From positions 1-63,646 of the forward strand of contig JAUXTN010000098.1 of NCBI GenBank assembly GCA_030684355.1: a DNA stretch of 63,646 nt. Reading direction: 5' to 3'. Below the pieces are notes generated by a model. That model was not told where the DNA came from and did no database searches. It worked only from the letters and a program-made list of their open reading frames with translations. A program made the translations under genes and the position numbers. The DNA is from Pseudomonadota bacterium (lineage in GTDB: Bacteria; Myxococcota_A; UBA796; SXON01). Below are positions 20,276 through 28,065 of this stretch, piece after piece (within the stretch, counting starts at the first letter, position 1; each line of letters opens with the position of its first letter).

Positions 20276-22929
20276 AGGTTCATCTCCAATTGGAAGCCGA
20301 TCGAGGGCACGATGGGCAGGCCCGAGATGACCGCACTCTCGGTGTAGTCGTAGTTGTAGAGCTGGAACTCGGGGTTCTCGCCGTGCACGACGTTGAGCAC
20401 GTCGGCGAACAGCTCCAACTGCCAGTGCTTGAACGTGAACAGGCGGGAGACGCGCAAATCCACGCCGTAGAAGGGCGCGAGCCGCTCGCTGTTGGTGTCG
20501 GCGCCGGGGAAGCCGAGGTAGCTGCCCTCGTCCATGAGGTAGAGGCCGCTGCCGTCGTACGGGGTGTAGGGGTTGCCCGTGACATATTGGACGCGACCGG
20601 AAACCTCGAAGTCGAGCGGCAGGCGGTACCCGGCGACCGCGGTGAGGATGTGTGTCTGGTCGAAGTCGTAGTCGTACCAGCCCTCCTTGTCGCCGGGTGT
20701 GTCATTCCGCTCCGACTTGGAGAGGGTGTAGGAGATCCACCCGAAGAACTTGTCGACGCGGGCATGGCGGACCATCACCTCGAGACCGTAGGCGCGGCCG
20801 ACGCCGTTCCCCTCCCCTTCCCCGGGCAAGCCGCCCCCTTCCCCAGGGAGGCCGAAGCCGAGCGCGAGCGGATCCATCCAGCGGTAGAAGCCGGTCGCGT
20901 CGGCGGTGACCGCCTCGCCGATCTTCTGCTCCCAACCGAGCTCGCTCCCCCACGCGCGCTCGAAGAACGCATCCCCGATGAGCTGCGCGTTCTGGGGGGG
21001 CTGGTGGTAGAGCCCGGTGCCGGCCTTGACCGTGCCGCCCTTGAACACCTCGAACCGGGTGGCGAAGCGCGGGTCGGGCGCGAATTGGACAGGCTCGCCC
21101 GGGTTGTCCGGCGGGGTCCGGATGATCCCGTCGACTCGGAGCCCGCCGACGAACAGCAGGCGGTCGCGGTCGGCGAGCGGGCGGACCTGGGCCTCGACGT
21201 AGGGGTCGGGGTAGGCGTTCCACCGGCCACCGTCGATCTCGATGGGCTCCTCCTCGGAGAGGGGGTCCTGGCCGTCGACCGGCACGCCCGCGATGTAGAG
21301 CTTCAGATCCGCGCGGTAGAGCTCGCTGTCGAGGCCCACGGCCACGGAGAGGGCCTCCGAGGGGGTCCACCGCAGCTCGCCGCGCAGGTCGATGGTCATC
21401 GAGTCGAGCTCGCTGCCGATCTCGCTACCGAAGCCGACCCGCGCGCCGTCGATGCCGAAGGCGGGCTGGAGGTGGAACTTTACGGTCTCCGACAGCGGGC
21501 GCGCCCAGCGCAGCACGAGCCGATGGGTGGAGTAGTGTACGCCCACCTGGTCCTCTGCGTCCTTGTTGGTGCGGATGATCAGGTCGTCCTGGAAACCGAA
21601 CAGGAACGCGGAGAGCTCGTTGTCACCAACGTCGAGGGCCTCCAATTTCACCTGGTAGTCCATCCACCGGGGTGCCGAGTAGAATTCAAGGTTCGTGGCC
21701 ACGATACCCAGCAGGGCGTCGACGTAGGAGCGGCGGGCGCCAATGGAGAAGCCAACCTTCTCCTTCCCCTTCTTTCCGAGGCGACCGGTAGCGAACAGGC
21801 CGGTGTCAAGCACGTCCGAGCGCCACGCGAGCTTGGTCTGCTCGGGGTACTCGGACGTGGTCCGCACGTCGATGACGCCGCCGGTGGAGCGGCCGTACCG
21901 GGCGCTGTAGGTGCCGGGCAGGTAGTCGACGCTGCTGACGAGATCGGGGTTGATGATCGAGCGGAGGCCACCGAGGTGGTAGACGAGCGGCACCTCGACG
22001 CCGTCGACGTAGACGTTGCTGTCCTCGGGGTTGGCACCCCGGAGGATGAGCAGGCCGGTGAGGAAGGGCGCGCGGGCCGCCCCGGGGAGGCTCTGGATGA
22101 CCCGCACCGGATCACCGAACGTACCGGGTACGCGACGCACCTCCGCCATCGTGATCGTGCGGCGGGTGACCTCGGGGGGGCGGTCCTGCTCGTAGATGCC
22201 GACGACGCCGGCGCCCCGGTAGGTGAGGCGCCGCAGCCAGGCGGAGACCTCGGCGACCTCGCCCGGGGTGACCGTGAGCTTGATCACGTCCTTCTGGTGC
22301 TCGGTCGTGAAGGCGACGAGCGTGACCTCGCCAGGCTCGACGCCGGCAATGGCGAACTTGCCTTCGGCGTCGGTGGTGGCGCTGGCGACGACGACATCGC
22401 CGCGCTTCACCTGGACGGCCGCACCGGGGATCGGCACGCGCGTGGCCATCTCGCGGAGCGTGCCCTCGATCGCCAGGGCGGGGGCGGCCTCCTCGACGGG
22501 GACCGGCTCCGGCGCGAGCTGGAAGCCGTAGTCGAACTCGACGGCGACGGGCACGGGCCCGGTCGCATCCTCCGCGGGGGAGAACGTGAACTGGCGCGCG
22601 GCCTCGACCGCGGCGGCGTCGAAGAGGGCCTCGACGGAGCCGGGCGCGGCAGGGGTCACGACGTCGACCTTCGTGACCGCGCCGGTGGCGTCGATCTCGA
22701 GGACGAGCCGCACCGTGCGCTCGATGCCGGCGGCCTCGGCCTCTGGCGGGTACGGCGCCTGCACGAACTCGAAGATCGCGGGGTCCTTCACGAGTGGCGG
22801 GAGCTCGCCTTCGGCGAGCGCGGCGGGTTCGGACGCGGGCGGCGCCGCGGCCTCCGGCGGGGGCGCCGACGGCCGCGCGCGCGGCGCGTCCTGGGCGGCG
22901 GCAAGGGTCAGGAGCGAGAGCAGGAGCAC
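20272..22929 (-). CDS. TonB-dependent receptor with its own TonB C-terminal domain
   Basis: 885 residues from GTG 22929, which begins a signal peptide (MLLLSLLTLAAAQ). After a Pro/Ala linker, residues about 48-140 form a TonB-type domain (YPPEAEAAGIERTVRLVLEI, then AAVEAARQFTFSPA). A carboxypeptidase-regulatory-like beta-sandwich follows (about 160-235), then the plug (about 255-370, with ILRGANPEDSNVYVDGVEV) and a 22-strand-type barrel ending IGFQLEMNL. It imports an unknown ligand across the outer membrane. It lies 2 nt after the MBL-fold gene and overlaps the downstream lipoprotein, so the three are one transcript. Confidence 0.9.
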   Translation of the reverse strand: MLLLSLLTLAAAQDAPRARPSAPPPEAAAPPASEPAALAEGELPPLVKDPAIFEFVQAPYPPEAEAAGIERTVRLVLEIDATGAVTKVDVVTPAAPGSVEALFDAAAVEAARQFTFSPAEDATGPVPVAVEFDYGFQLAPEPVPVEEAAPALAIEGTLREMATRVPIPGAAVQVKRGDVVVASATTDAEGKFAIAGVEPGEVTLVAFTTEHQKDVIKLTVTPGEVAEVSAWLRRLTYRGAGVVGIYEQDRPPEVTRRTITMAEVRRVPGTFGDPVRVIQSLPGAARAPFLTGLLILRGANPEDSNVYVDGVEVPLVYHLGGLRSIINPDLVSSVDYLPGTYSARYGRSTGGVIDVRTTSEYPEQTKLAWRSDVLDTGLFATGRLGKKGKEKVGFSIGARRSYVDALLGIVATNLEFYSAPRWMDYQVKLEALDVGDNELSAFLFGFQDDLIIRTNKDAEDQVGVHYSTHRLVLRWARPLSETVKFHLQPAFGIDGARVGFGSEIGSELDSMTIDLRGELRWTPSEALSVAVGLDSELYRADLKLYIAGVPVDGQDPLSEEEPIEIDGGRWNAYPDPYVEAQVRPLADRDRLLFVGGLRVDGIIRTPPDNPGEPVQFAPDPRFATRFEVFKGGTVKAGTGLYHQPPQNAQLIGDAFFERAWGSELGWEQKIGEAVTADATGFYRWMDPLALGFGLPGEGGGLPGEGEGNGVGRAYGLEVMVRHARVDKFFGWISYTLSKSERNDTPGDKEGWYDYDFDQTHILTAVAGYRLPLDFEVSGRVQYVTGNPYTPYDGSGLYLMDEGSYLGFPGADTNSERLAPFYGVDLRVSRLFTFKHWQLELFADVLNVVHGENPEFQLYNYDYTESAVISGLPIVPSIGFQLEMNL

Positions 22930-22931
22930 GG

Positions 22932-23708
22932 CTATTCCCCCAGATCGCGGAGCAAGGTCCCGAGAGCGTCCGGCCCGCGCAACGGACCGGAGTGGGCGGG
23001 CGCGATCGTCGTGACCGGCGCACCGCTCGACACGAGCCTCGTCGCGAGACCGCGCATGGATGCCCGACTCTCGTCCATGTCGTCGCTGAAGATGAAGGCG
23101 GCCCCGCGCACGCCGCCGTCGTCCTCGACGAAGAGGGAGTCGCCCACGTAGAGCGCTCCGTCCGCCAGGAACGCCGCGCTGCCGGCGGTGTGACCCTCCA
23201 CCTGGAACGCCTGCACCACCAGCGCCCCGAGGCGCACGGTGTCTCCGTCGCGCAGCACATCCGTGACCTTCACCCCGAGATCGGTCGCCGGGGACCGCCG
23301 GCGGGGGACCGGCCCCCGCGCCACGGCCCGGCCTTCCACGATGTCCACCTCCGCTTCGAGCGCGTACACACGCGCAGCGGGGAAGAGGCTGCACGCCGCG
23401 AGGTGGTCGCGGTGGCCGTGCGTCAGGAAGATCGCCTCCACCGCGTCCATGTCGAGCCGCCGCCGCGCGAGCTCCGCACGGATGGCTTCCCCTTCCCGGT
23501 CGTCCCCGCAGTCGACCAGGGCCACCCCCGTCCCGGTCGGCAGGACGAACACGTTGGAGATCCCGCCCCGGACGAGCCGCGCCCCTCCGGGCAGCTCGGC
23601 CCCCTCGACCACGGGCTCGAGCCCGCGGAACGTGTACGCGAGCGTCGCCACGGGGACGAGGACCGCGACGCCGAGGAGCCCGGCGAGAATCTGGAGTGTG
23701 CGTCGCAT
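22932..23708 (-). CDS. Metallo-beta-lactamase-fold hydrolase, membrane-anchored
   Basis: 258 residues from ATG 23708, the start codon sharing one base with the previous stop (TGATG). An N-terminal hydrophobic segment (LQILAGLLGVAVLVPVATLA) is an anchor or uncleaved signal. The zinc site is complete: THGHRDH gives HxHxDH, followed by VEGHTAGSAAFL, GDSLFVEDD and a final PAHSGP. Such proteins hydrolyse esters, thioesters or lactones. Being between DUF2141 and a TonB-dependent receptor suggests processing of an imported compound in the periplasm. Confidence 0.88.
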   Translation of the reverse strand: MRRTLQILAGLLGVAVLVPVATLAYTFRGLEPVVEGAELPGGARLVRGGISNVFVLPTGTGVALVDCGDDREGEAIRAELARRRLDMDAVEAIFLTHGHRDHLAACSLFPAARVYALEAEVDIVEGRAVARGPVPRRRSPATDLGVKVTDVLRDGDTVRLGALVVQAFQVEGHTAGSAAFLADGALYVGDSLFVEDDGGVRGAAFIFSDDMDESRASMRGLATRLVSSGAPVTTIAPAHSGPLRGPDALGTLLRDLGE

Positions 23709-24109
23709 CAGCGAACCTCGATCGCGAGGGTCATCGGGACCTCGGGGGATGGGCGGCGGAGCTCGAAGCGGAGCTTCTCGAAGGTTGGCCGCCCCGAGAG
23801 GAGGGAGAGCCGGAACCCGTTGGAGAACCCGATGGGCTCGCTGGGCAGGCCGAGCCGGTGGTCGACCACGCCGTTGTCGTTCTCGTCGTGAAAGGCGACG
23901 ACCGCGTAGGGCCCCTCCGGGAGGCCGAAGAACGCGCACTCCGCCACCCCGTCGCGGATCTCGACCCTCGCCATGGCGGAGCCCTCCTTGGCGAGGACGT
24001 TGTCCCCCGGCCGGTACAGCTTCGCGATGGCGCGCCCACCGGCGTGTTTGAAGCCCGAGACGCGCACGACGAGGGACGGGGGATTTGGTTGGTTGGTGTT
24101 CATGATCAT
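23708..24109 (-). CDS. DUF2141 domain protein
   Basis: 133 residues; ATG 24109 overlaps the preceding stop (ATGA), with an alternative ATG at 24103. The sequence carries the DUF2141 signature: AIAKLYRPGDNVLAKEG, then FFGLPEGPYAVVAFHDEND with NGVVDHRLGLPSEPIGFSN. Members are usually secreted beta-sandwich proteins of unknown function, but here there is no signal peptide. The short membrane protein immediately upstream may provide the missing targeting segment after a frame break. Confidence 0.82.
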   Translation of the reverse strand: MIMNTNQPNPPSLVVRVSGFKHAGGRAIAKLYRPGDNVLAKEGSAMARVEIRDGVAECAFFGLPEGPYAVVAFHDENDNGVVDHRLGLPSEPIGFSNGFRLSLLSGRPTFEKLRFELRRPSPEVPMTLAIEVR

Positions 24110-24261
24110 GCCGCCCGGACGGGGGGTGCGTTCACGCCCGGCAGCAAGGTCACGACCGAAAGGAGGCTCGTCAGGTAGAATCCGCCCGCGACGAGCGAGG
24201 TCTTCCTCATTGCGTCCATCGGGACGCCTTCCGTTGCGGTAGTTGGCACGGCGATAGCCAT
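24106..24261 (-). CDS. Short membrane protein resembling the N-terminus of DUF4386 proteins (truncated)
   Basis: 51 residues from ATG 24261, which has a strong AAGGAG site. The segment MRKTSLVAGGFYLTSLLSVV resembles the first transmembrane helix of DUF4386 membrane proteins, which normally have about six helices and 230 residues, so this is either a truncated copy or an independent small membrane protein. It is the first gene of the leftward operon and is coupled to DUF2141. It could also be a leader needed to start translation of the next gene. Confidence 0.5.
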   Translation of the reverse strand: MAIAVPTTATEGVPMDAMRKTSLVAGGFYLTSLLSVVTLLPGVNAPPVRAA

Positions 24262-24336
24262 TTTGGTCTCCTTGGACGCGCCGAACGAATATGCGGCGGA
24301 CCGATTGCGACCCACGTACAGGGTCCACCCGGGCTC

Positions 24337-24372
24337 CCGTTCGGGACACGGGGCGGCGAATGTCCCGAACGG
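24337..24372. promoter_or_regulatory. 12+12 bp perfect inverted repeat, candidate TetR operator
   Basis: CCGTTCGGGACA at 24337-24348 is mirrored exactly by TGTCCCGAACGG at 24361-24372, with a 12-nt spacer. It lies in the interval between the TetR gene and the divergent operon starting at 24261, ending 14 nt before the TetR start chosen here. That is the expected place for an operator controlling both directions. Confidence 0.7.
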
Positions 24373-24386
24373 ATAGAGCCCGGCCC

Positions 24387-24995
24387 GTGAAGACCCCCGA
24401 TCGCAGAGTTCAGCGGACGCGTCGGACGCTCCGGGAGGCGCTCCTCCTGCTCACCTACGAGAAGGGGTGGGAGCAGACCTCGGTTCAGGACATCTGCGCG
24501 CGGGCCGACGTGGGGAGATCGACCTTTTACGCGCACTTTGCCGACAAGGAAGAGCTCCTCACCAGCGGGTTCGACGACCTGCGGAGCGCCCTGCGGGCGC
24601 AGGTCGGGCAAGGAGACGAAGCCCTCAGGCCGCCGCTGGCCTACGCGAACGCCCTCCTCGAGCACCTGGACCAGAACCGCCGGCTGCACCGCGCGCTGCT
24701 CGGGGAGCGCACCGCGCTTGTGGTGCAGAAGCACTTCCGCAGGCTGCTGCTCGAGTTTGTTGCGGAGGACCTGGCGCCGCTCGTCCCGGATGTCCGCCGG
24801 CGGGATCTGGCGGTCCGCTACGTGGCGGGCGGGCTGTACGAGCTCCTCATCTGGTGGGTGGACGCTCGCGTGCCCGAGACCCTGGCGACCGTCGCCACGG
24901 CGATGCGGGAGTTCACCCGCCCCGTGGTGGACGCGGCCAACGCGCCCGTGCCCCAAGCCGAAGCTTCTGGAGCCCCGGCCCCGAGCTGTCGATGA
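24387..24995 (+). CDS. TetR-family transcriptional regulator
   Basis: 202 residues from GTG 24387, preferred over ATG 24360 because the latter overlaps the inverted repeat. The N-terminal helix-turn-helix is canonical: RRVQRTRRTLREALLLL followed by SVQDICARADVGRSTFYAHF and DKEELL. The C-terminal ligand-binding domain includes YVAGGLYELLIWWVD. It is probably a repressor of itself and of the divergent DUF4386-DUF2141-MBL-TonB receptor operon, released by a small molecule, possibly the receptor's cargo. The target is inferred from the position of the inverted repeat. Confidence 0.88.
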   Translation: MKTPDRRVQRTRRTLREALLLLTYEKGWEQTSVQDICARADVGRSTFYAHFADKEELLTSGFDDLRSALRAQVGQGDEALRPPLAYANALLEHLDQNRRLHRALLGERTALVVQKHFRRLLLEFVAEDLAPLVPDVRRRDLAVRYVAGGLYELLIWWVDARVPETLATVATAMREFTRPVVDAANAPVPQAEASGAPAPSCR

Positions 24996-24996
24996 C

Positions 24997-25659
24997 CTAC
25001 GCCCCCAACACGCCGCGCGTGAACCGCGCCCGCAGGTAGAATCCGAACGGGACGGACCGCACCCAGGCCCCCTCCTCGTCGAGCATCCACGCGTAGTCGG
25101 CCGCGTTGGCCGCCTTGGGTCGTAGCTGGAGCACGGCCCCGAGGCGGCCATGGATCCGGTGCAGCTCGCCGCCCGCGATCAGCTCGGAGAGCTGGAGCCA
25201 GTCGCCGGCGAGCGCCGCGTCCTCGACGGGACTGGGCACCCACAGCCGCGGCGCGCCGATCGTCCGCGCGCCGGGCGGCTCACCCCGGTCGCCCGCGATG
25301 GGCACCCAGAGCACGCGCGCGAGCTTCCGGCGCACGCGGGAGGTCTCCCAACTCGCCTCGAAGGCGCCCTCGATCGGCGCCGTACACACGAACGTCGACT
25401 CGCGCGGCCCCCCGTCCCTCCCGACGGGGATCGTCTTGAGCTCGACCCCGAGCGCATCGAAGTCGGGCTCGGGGTGTGAGCCTCCCTCCGCGCCGAGCGC
25501 CGCCTCGACGAGCTGGCCCACCCATCCCTTGGCCCGGCGCAGGTCGGCCGGTACCGGCGAGTCGAGCTCCGCGGCCAGCCGGGCGAGCGGGAGGCCGGTC
25601 AGGGCGGCCGCGCGGGCCTCGAGCTCGGGAAGGGAGGTGGGCGGAGCACGGCGGAGCAT
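24997..25659 (-). CDS. mutH: MutH-family DNA endonuclease
   Basis: 220 residues from ATG 25659, about the length of E. coli MutH (229). The block KGWVGQLVEAALGAEG and then PDFDALGVELKTIPVG matches the family. Catalytic residues fall at Glu52, Asp66, Glu73 and Lys75, with the same spacing as E. coli Glu56, Asp70, Glu77 and Lys79. MutH nicks the unmethylated strand at hemimethylated GATC during mismatch repair; relatives include restriction enzymes such as Sau3AI. No dam, mutS or mutL lies nearby, so the role here could be repair or an orphan nicking/restriction activity. Confidence 0.88.
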   Translation of the reverse strand: MLRRAPPTSLPELEARAAALTGLPLARLAAELDSPVPADLRRAKGWVGQLVEAALGAEGGSHPEPDFDALGVELKTIPVGRDGGPRESTFVCTAPIEGAFEASWETSRVRRKLARVLWVPIAGDRGEPPGARTIGAPRLWVPSPVEDAALAGDWLQLSELIAGGELHRIHGRLGAVLQLRPKAANAADYAWMLDEEGAWVRSVPFGFYLRARFTRGVLGA

Positions 25660-25738
25660 GTGCGGGGAGCCTAGCCGATCTGGCCAATGGGCCTACGACA
25701 TGCGGACGATCCGGCCCCTGTTCGTAGCTTGGGACGTG

Positions 25739-27493
25739 ATGGACGACTCCAACGCGCCCCCCCGCCTCTCCGTCCCCATCGGCGCAGCCGTCCGGCGCGT
25801 GTTCCAGAAGGGCTACGGCCGGGCCGACCTCCGCGCCGACGTCTTCGCAGGGCTGGTGGTGGGCGTGGTCGCGCTACCGCTCTCCATGGCGCTCGCCATC
25901 GCCGTGGGCGCGCCGCCACAACACGGTCTCTACACGGCGATCTTCGCGGGCTCGGTCACCGCGCTCCTCGGCGGGAGCAAGTACCAGGTCACCGGCCCGA
26001 CCGCCGCGTTCGTGGTCATCCTGGCGCCCATCGTCTCGCGGCACGGCCTGTCGGGCCTGCTCACCGCTGGGTTCCTGGCCGGGATCCTGCTCGTGGTGCT
26101 CGGGGTGGCCCGGCTCGGGAGCCTCATCCGCTTCGTCCCCTACCCCGTCACGACGGGGTTCACGACCGGCATCGCCGTCGTCATCGCCACCCTGCAGATC
26201 AAGGACGTGCTCGGCCTGAAGTTGGCCGCGATGCCGGAGCCCTACCACGAGAAGGTGTGGGCGTTGTGGCAGGCCCGCGGGACGCTGGACCCACGCGAAG
26301 TGGTCGTCGCCGCGGCGACCCTCACCCTGCTGCTCCTGCTCCCCAAGGTCATCCAGAAGGTCCCGGCGCCGCTCCTCGCCATCGGCGCCGTGGCTGCGGG
26401 CGTAGCAGCGGCGCACGCGCTCTGGCCCGGCTTCGAGGTCGCCACCATCGGCAGTCGCTTCCAGTCGACCGTCGATGGGGTCCAGGTGGCCGGCATCCCG
26501 CCGGTCTTGCCGCGGCCCGCCTTGCCGTGGTCCGGGCTGCACCTCGACTTCGAGCACTTCCGCGCCCTGCTCCCCGCCGCCTTCGCCATCGCCGTGCTCG
26601 GCGCAATCGAGTCGCTGCTCTCGTCCGTCGTGGCGGACGGCATGACCGGTACCCGCCACGACCCGAACGCCGAGCTCGTCGGCCAGGGGATCGGGAACAT
26701 CGTCGCGCCGTTCTTCGGCGGCATCGCCGCCACCGGCGCCCTCGCCCGCACCGCCACCGCCATCCGGGCCGGCGCCCGGTCGCCGTTCGCCGCCGTCACG
26801 CACGCCCTGGTGGTCCTCGCGGCGATGCTCTTCCTCGCGCCGCTGGTCGCCTACATCCCGATGGCCTCCCTCGCGGCGCTCCTCCTCCTGGTCGCCTGGA
26901 ACATGTCGGAGATCCGGCACTTCGTCGGCGTCGTACGCATCGCCCCCAAGGGCGACGTGTTCGTCCTCCTCACCTGCTTCCTGCTCACCGTCGTCTTCGA
27001 CATGGTGTGGGCGGTGAGCGTCGGCTTCCTCCTGGCCGCGGTCCTCTTCATGCAGCGCATGGCGGAGCTCACCGAGAGCGGGTTCGCGATCGACGCCACG
27101 GAGGAGGACCACGCCCTGCCCAAGCTGCCGCCGGGGGTCGCCATCTACGAGGTGAACGGCCCCCTCTTCTTCGGGGCGGCCCACCAGGCGATGGAGGCGC
27201 TGCACGCCTCGCACGGAGACACCTTCCACACGCTCATCCTCGACCTCGCTCGGGTGCCGGTGATCGACGCGACGGGGTTCGCCGCCCTGGGGAACACGAT
27301 TCGAGCGCTACGCGCCCGCGGCAAGCGCGTCGTGCTGGCAGGGCCGCTCCCGCAGCCCGCCCGGATCTGGGAGCGGGCGGAGAAGCAGGGGCGGACCGCC
27401 GGCATCGTCGTCGCCGTGAACCGCGAGGCGGCCCTCGCCCAGGCGAGCGCTCGCGCGACCCTCATCGGAGGCGGGGTCGGTCTTCGCGAGTGA
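25739..27493 (+). CDS. SulP-family anion transporter with STAS domain
   Basis: 584 residues from ATG 25739. The membrane domain has the SulP opening LRADVFAGLVVGVVALPLSMA and the GLYTAIFAGSVTALLGGSKY and VTGPTAAFVVIL motifs, then about 12 to 14 helices. The C-terminal 110 residues (VAIYEVNGPLFFGAA, then LILDLARVPVIDATG) are a STAS domain. Family members move sulfate, bicarbonate, chloride or dicarboxylates. The substrate is not predictable here because there is no carbonic anhydrase or sulfate-assimilation gene beside it. Confidence 0.93.
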   Translation: MDDSNAPPRLSVPIGAAVRRVFQKGYGRADLRADVFAGLVVGVVALPLSMALAIAVGAPPQHGLYTAIFAGSVTALLGGSKYQVTGPTAAFVVILAPIVSRHGLSGLLTAGFLAGILLVVLGVARLGSLIRFVPYPVTTGFTTGIAVVIATLQIKDVLGLKLAAMPEPYHEKVWALWQARGTLDPREVVVAAATLTLLLLLPKVIQKVPAPLLAIGAVAAGVAAAHALWPGFEVATIGSRFQSTVDGVQVAGIPPVLPRPALPWSGLHLDFEHFRALLPAAFAIAVLGAIESLLSSVVADGMTGTRHDPNAELVGQGIGNIVAPFFGGIAATGALARTATAIRAGARSPFAAVTHALVVLAAMLFLAPLVAYIPMASLAALLLLVAWNMSEIRHFVGVVRIAPKGDVFVLLTCFLLTVVFDMVWAVSVGFLLAAVLFMQRMAELTESGFAIDATEEDHALPKLPPGVAIYEVNGPLFFGAAHQAMEALHASHGDTFHTLILDLARVPVIDATGFAALGNTIRALRARGKRVVLAGPLPQPARIWERAEKQGRTAGIVVAVNREAALAQASARATLIGGGVGLRE

Positions 27494-27507
27494 GCGCCCG
27501 TCGCGAA

Positions 27508-28065
27508 CTACGGGGGGTCACGCCGAGGCCCGACCACGTACGTCCCCGCGAGGTGGGGACGCACCGCGTCACCGTCGAGCAGCCACGGGAGCTTCGTCGC
27601 CGCGCGCGCCGGGACGGTCACCGTCACCACCGGGGTGAACGTGCGGAACACGTGGTCCCACAGCGGCGAGGAGACGCCGTGGTTCCGCCGGGGGTCGGCG
27701 AAGTGGTGGTGCAGGTGGTGCCGCCGCGCCCAACGGCCGTACGCGGTGCGGGGCGGCCACACGTGGATGGCGCGGTGGAGGCCCTCGTAGGCGAGCCAGC
27801 CGCCCACGACGCCGCTCGTGTACGCAAGGCCCGGCGCCCACCCCACGATCGGCACGGCCACGAGCGCCAACGCGGGGAGGATGACCGCGGCGAGCAGGAG
27901 CTTGCGCGCCATCGGGGTGAACCAGTCGACCTTCGCGTGGTGCTCGAGATGCTCGCGCGACAGGGCCACGCCGAGCCTGCGCTCGTGGAACACGAACCGG
28001 TGGAGCAGGTACTCCAGGAGGGTCCAGGTGAGGGCGCCACAGGCAAGCGCGGTCCACATCGTCAT
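27508..28065 (-). CDS. Fatty acid hydroxylase/sterol desaturase-superfamily membrane protein
   Basis: 185 residues from ATG 28065, overlapping the upstream stop (ATGA). Histidine clusters typical of di-iron membrane hydroxylases are visible: HRFVFH, HLEHH, a mid-protein HRAIH and RHHLHHHF, with three to four transmembrane helices between them. Such enzymes insert hydroxyl groups or double bonds into lipids, carotenoids or sterols using O2. It is translationally coupled to the GT-C-like membrane protein, suggesting both act on the same lipid-linked substrate. Confidence 0.85.
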   Translation of the reverse strand: MTMWTALACGALTWTLLEYLLHRFVFHERRLGVALSREHLEHHAKVDWFTPMARKLLLAAVILPALALVAVPIVGWAPGLAYTSGVVGGWLAYEGLHRAIHVWPPRTAYGRWARRHHLHHHFADPRRNHGVSSPLWDHVFRTFTPVVTVTVPARAATKLPWLLDGDAVRPHLAGTYVVGPRRDPP

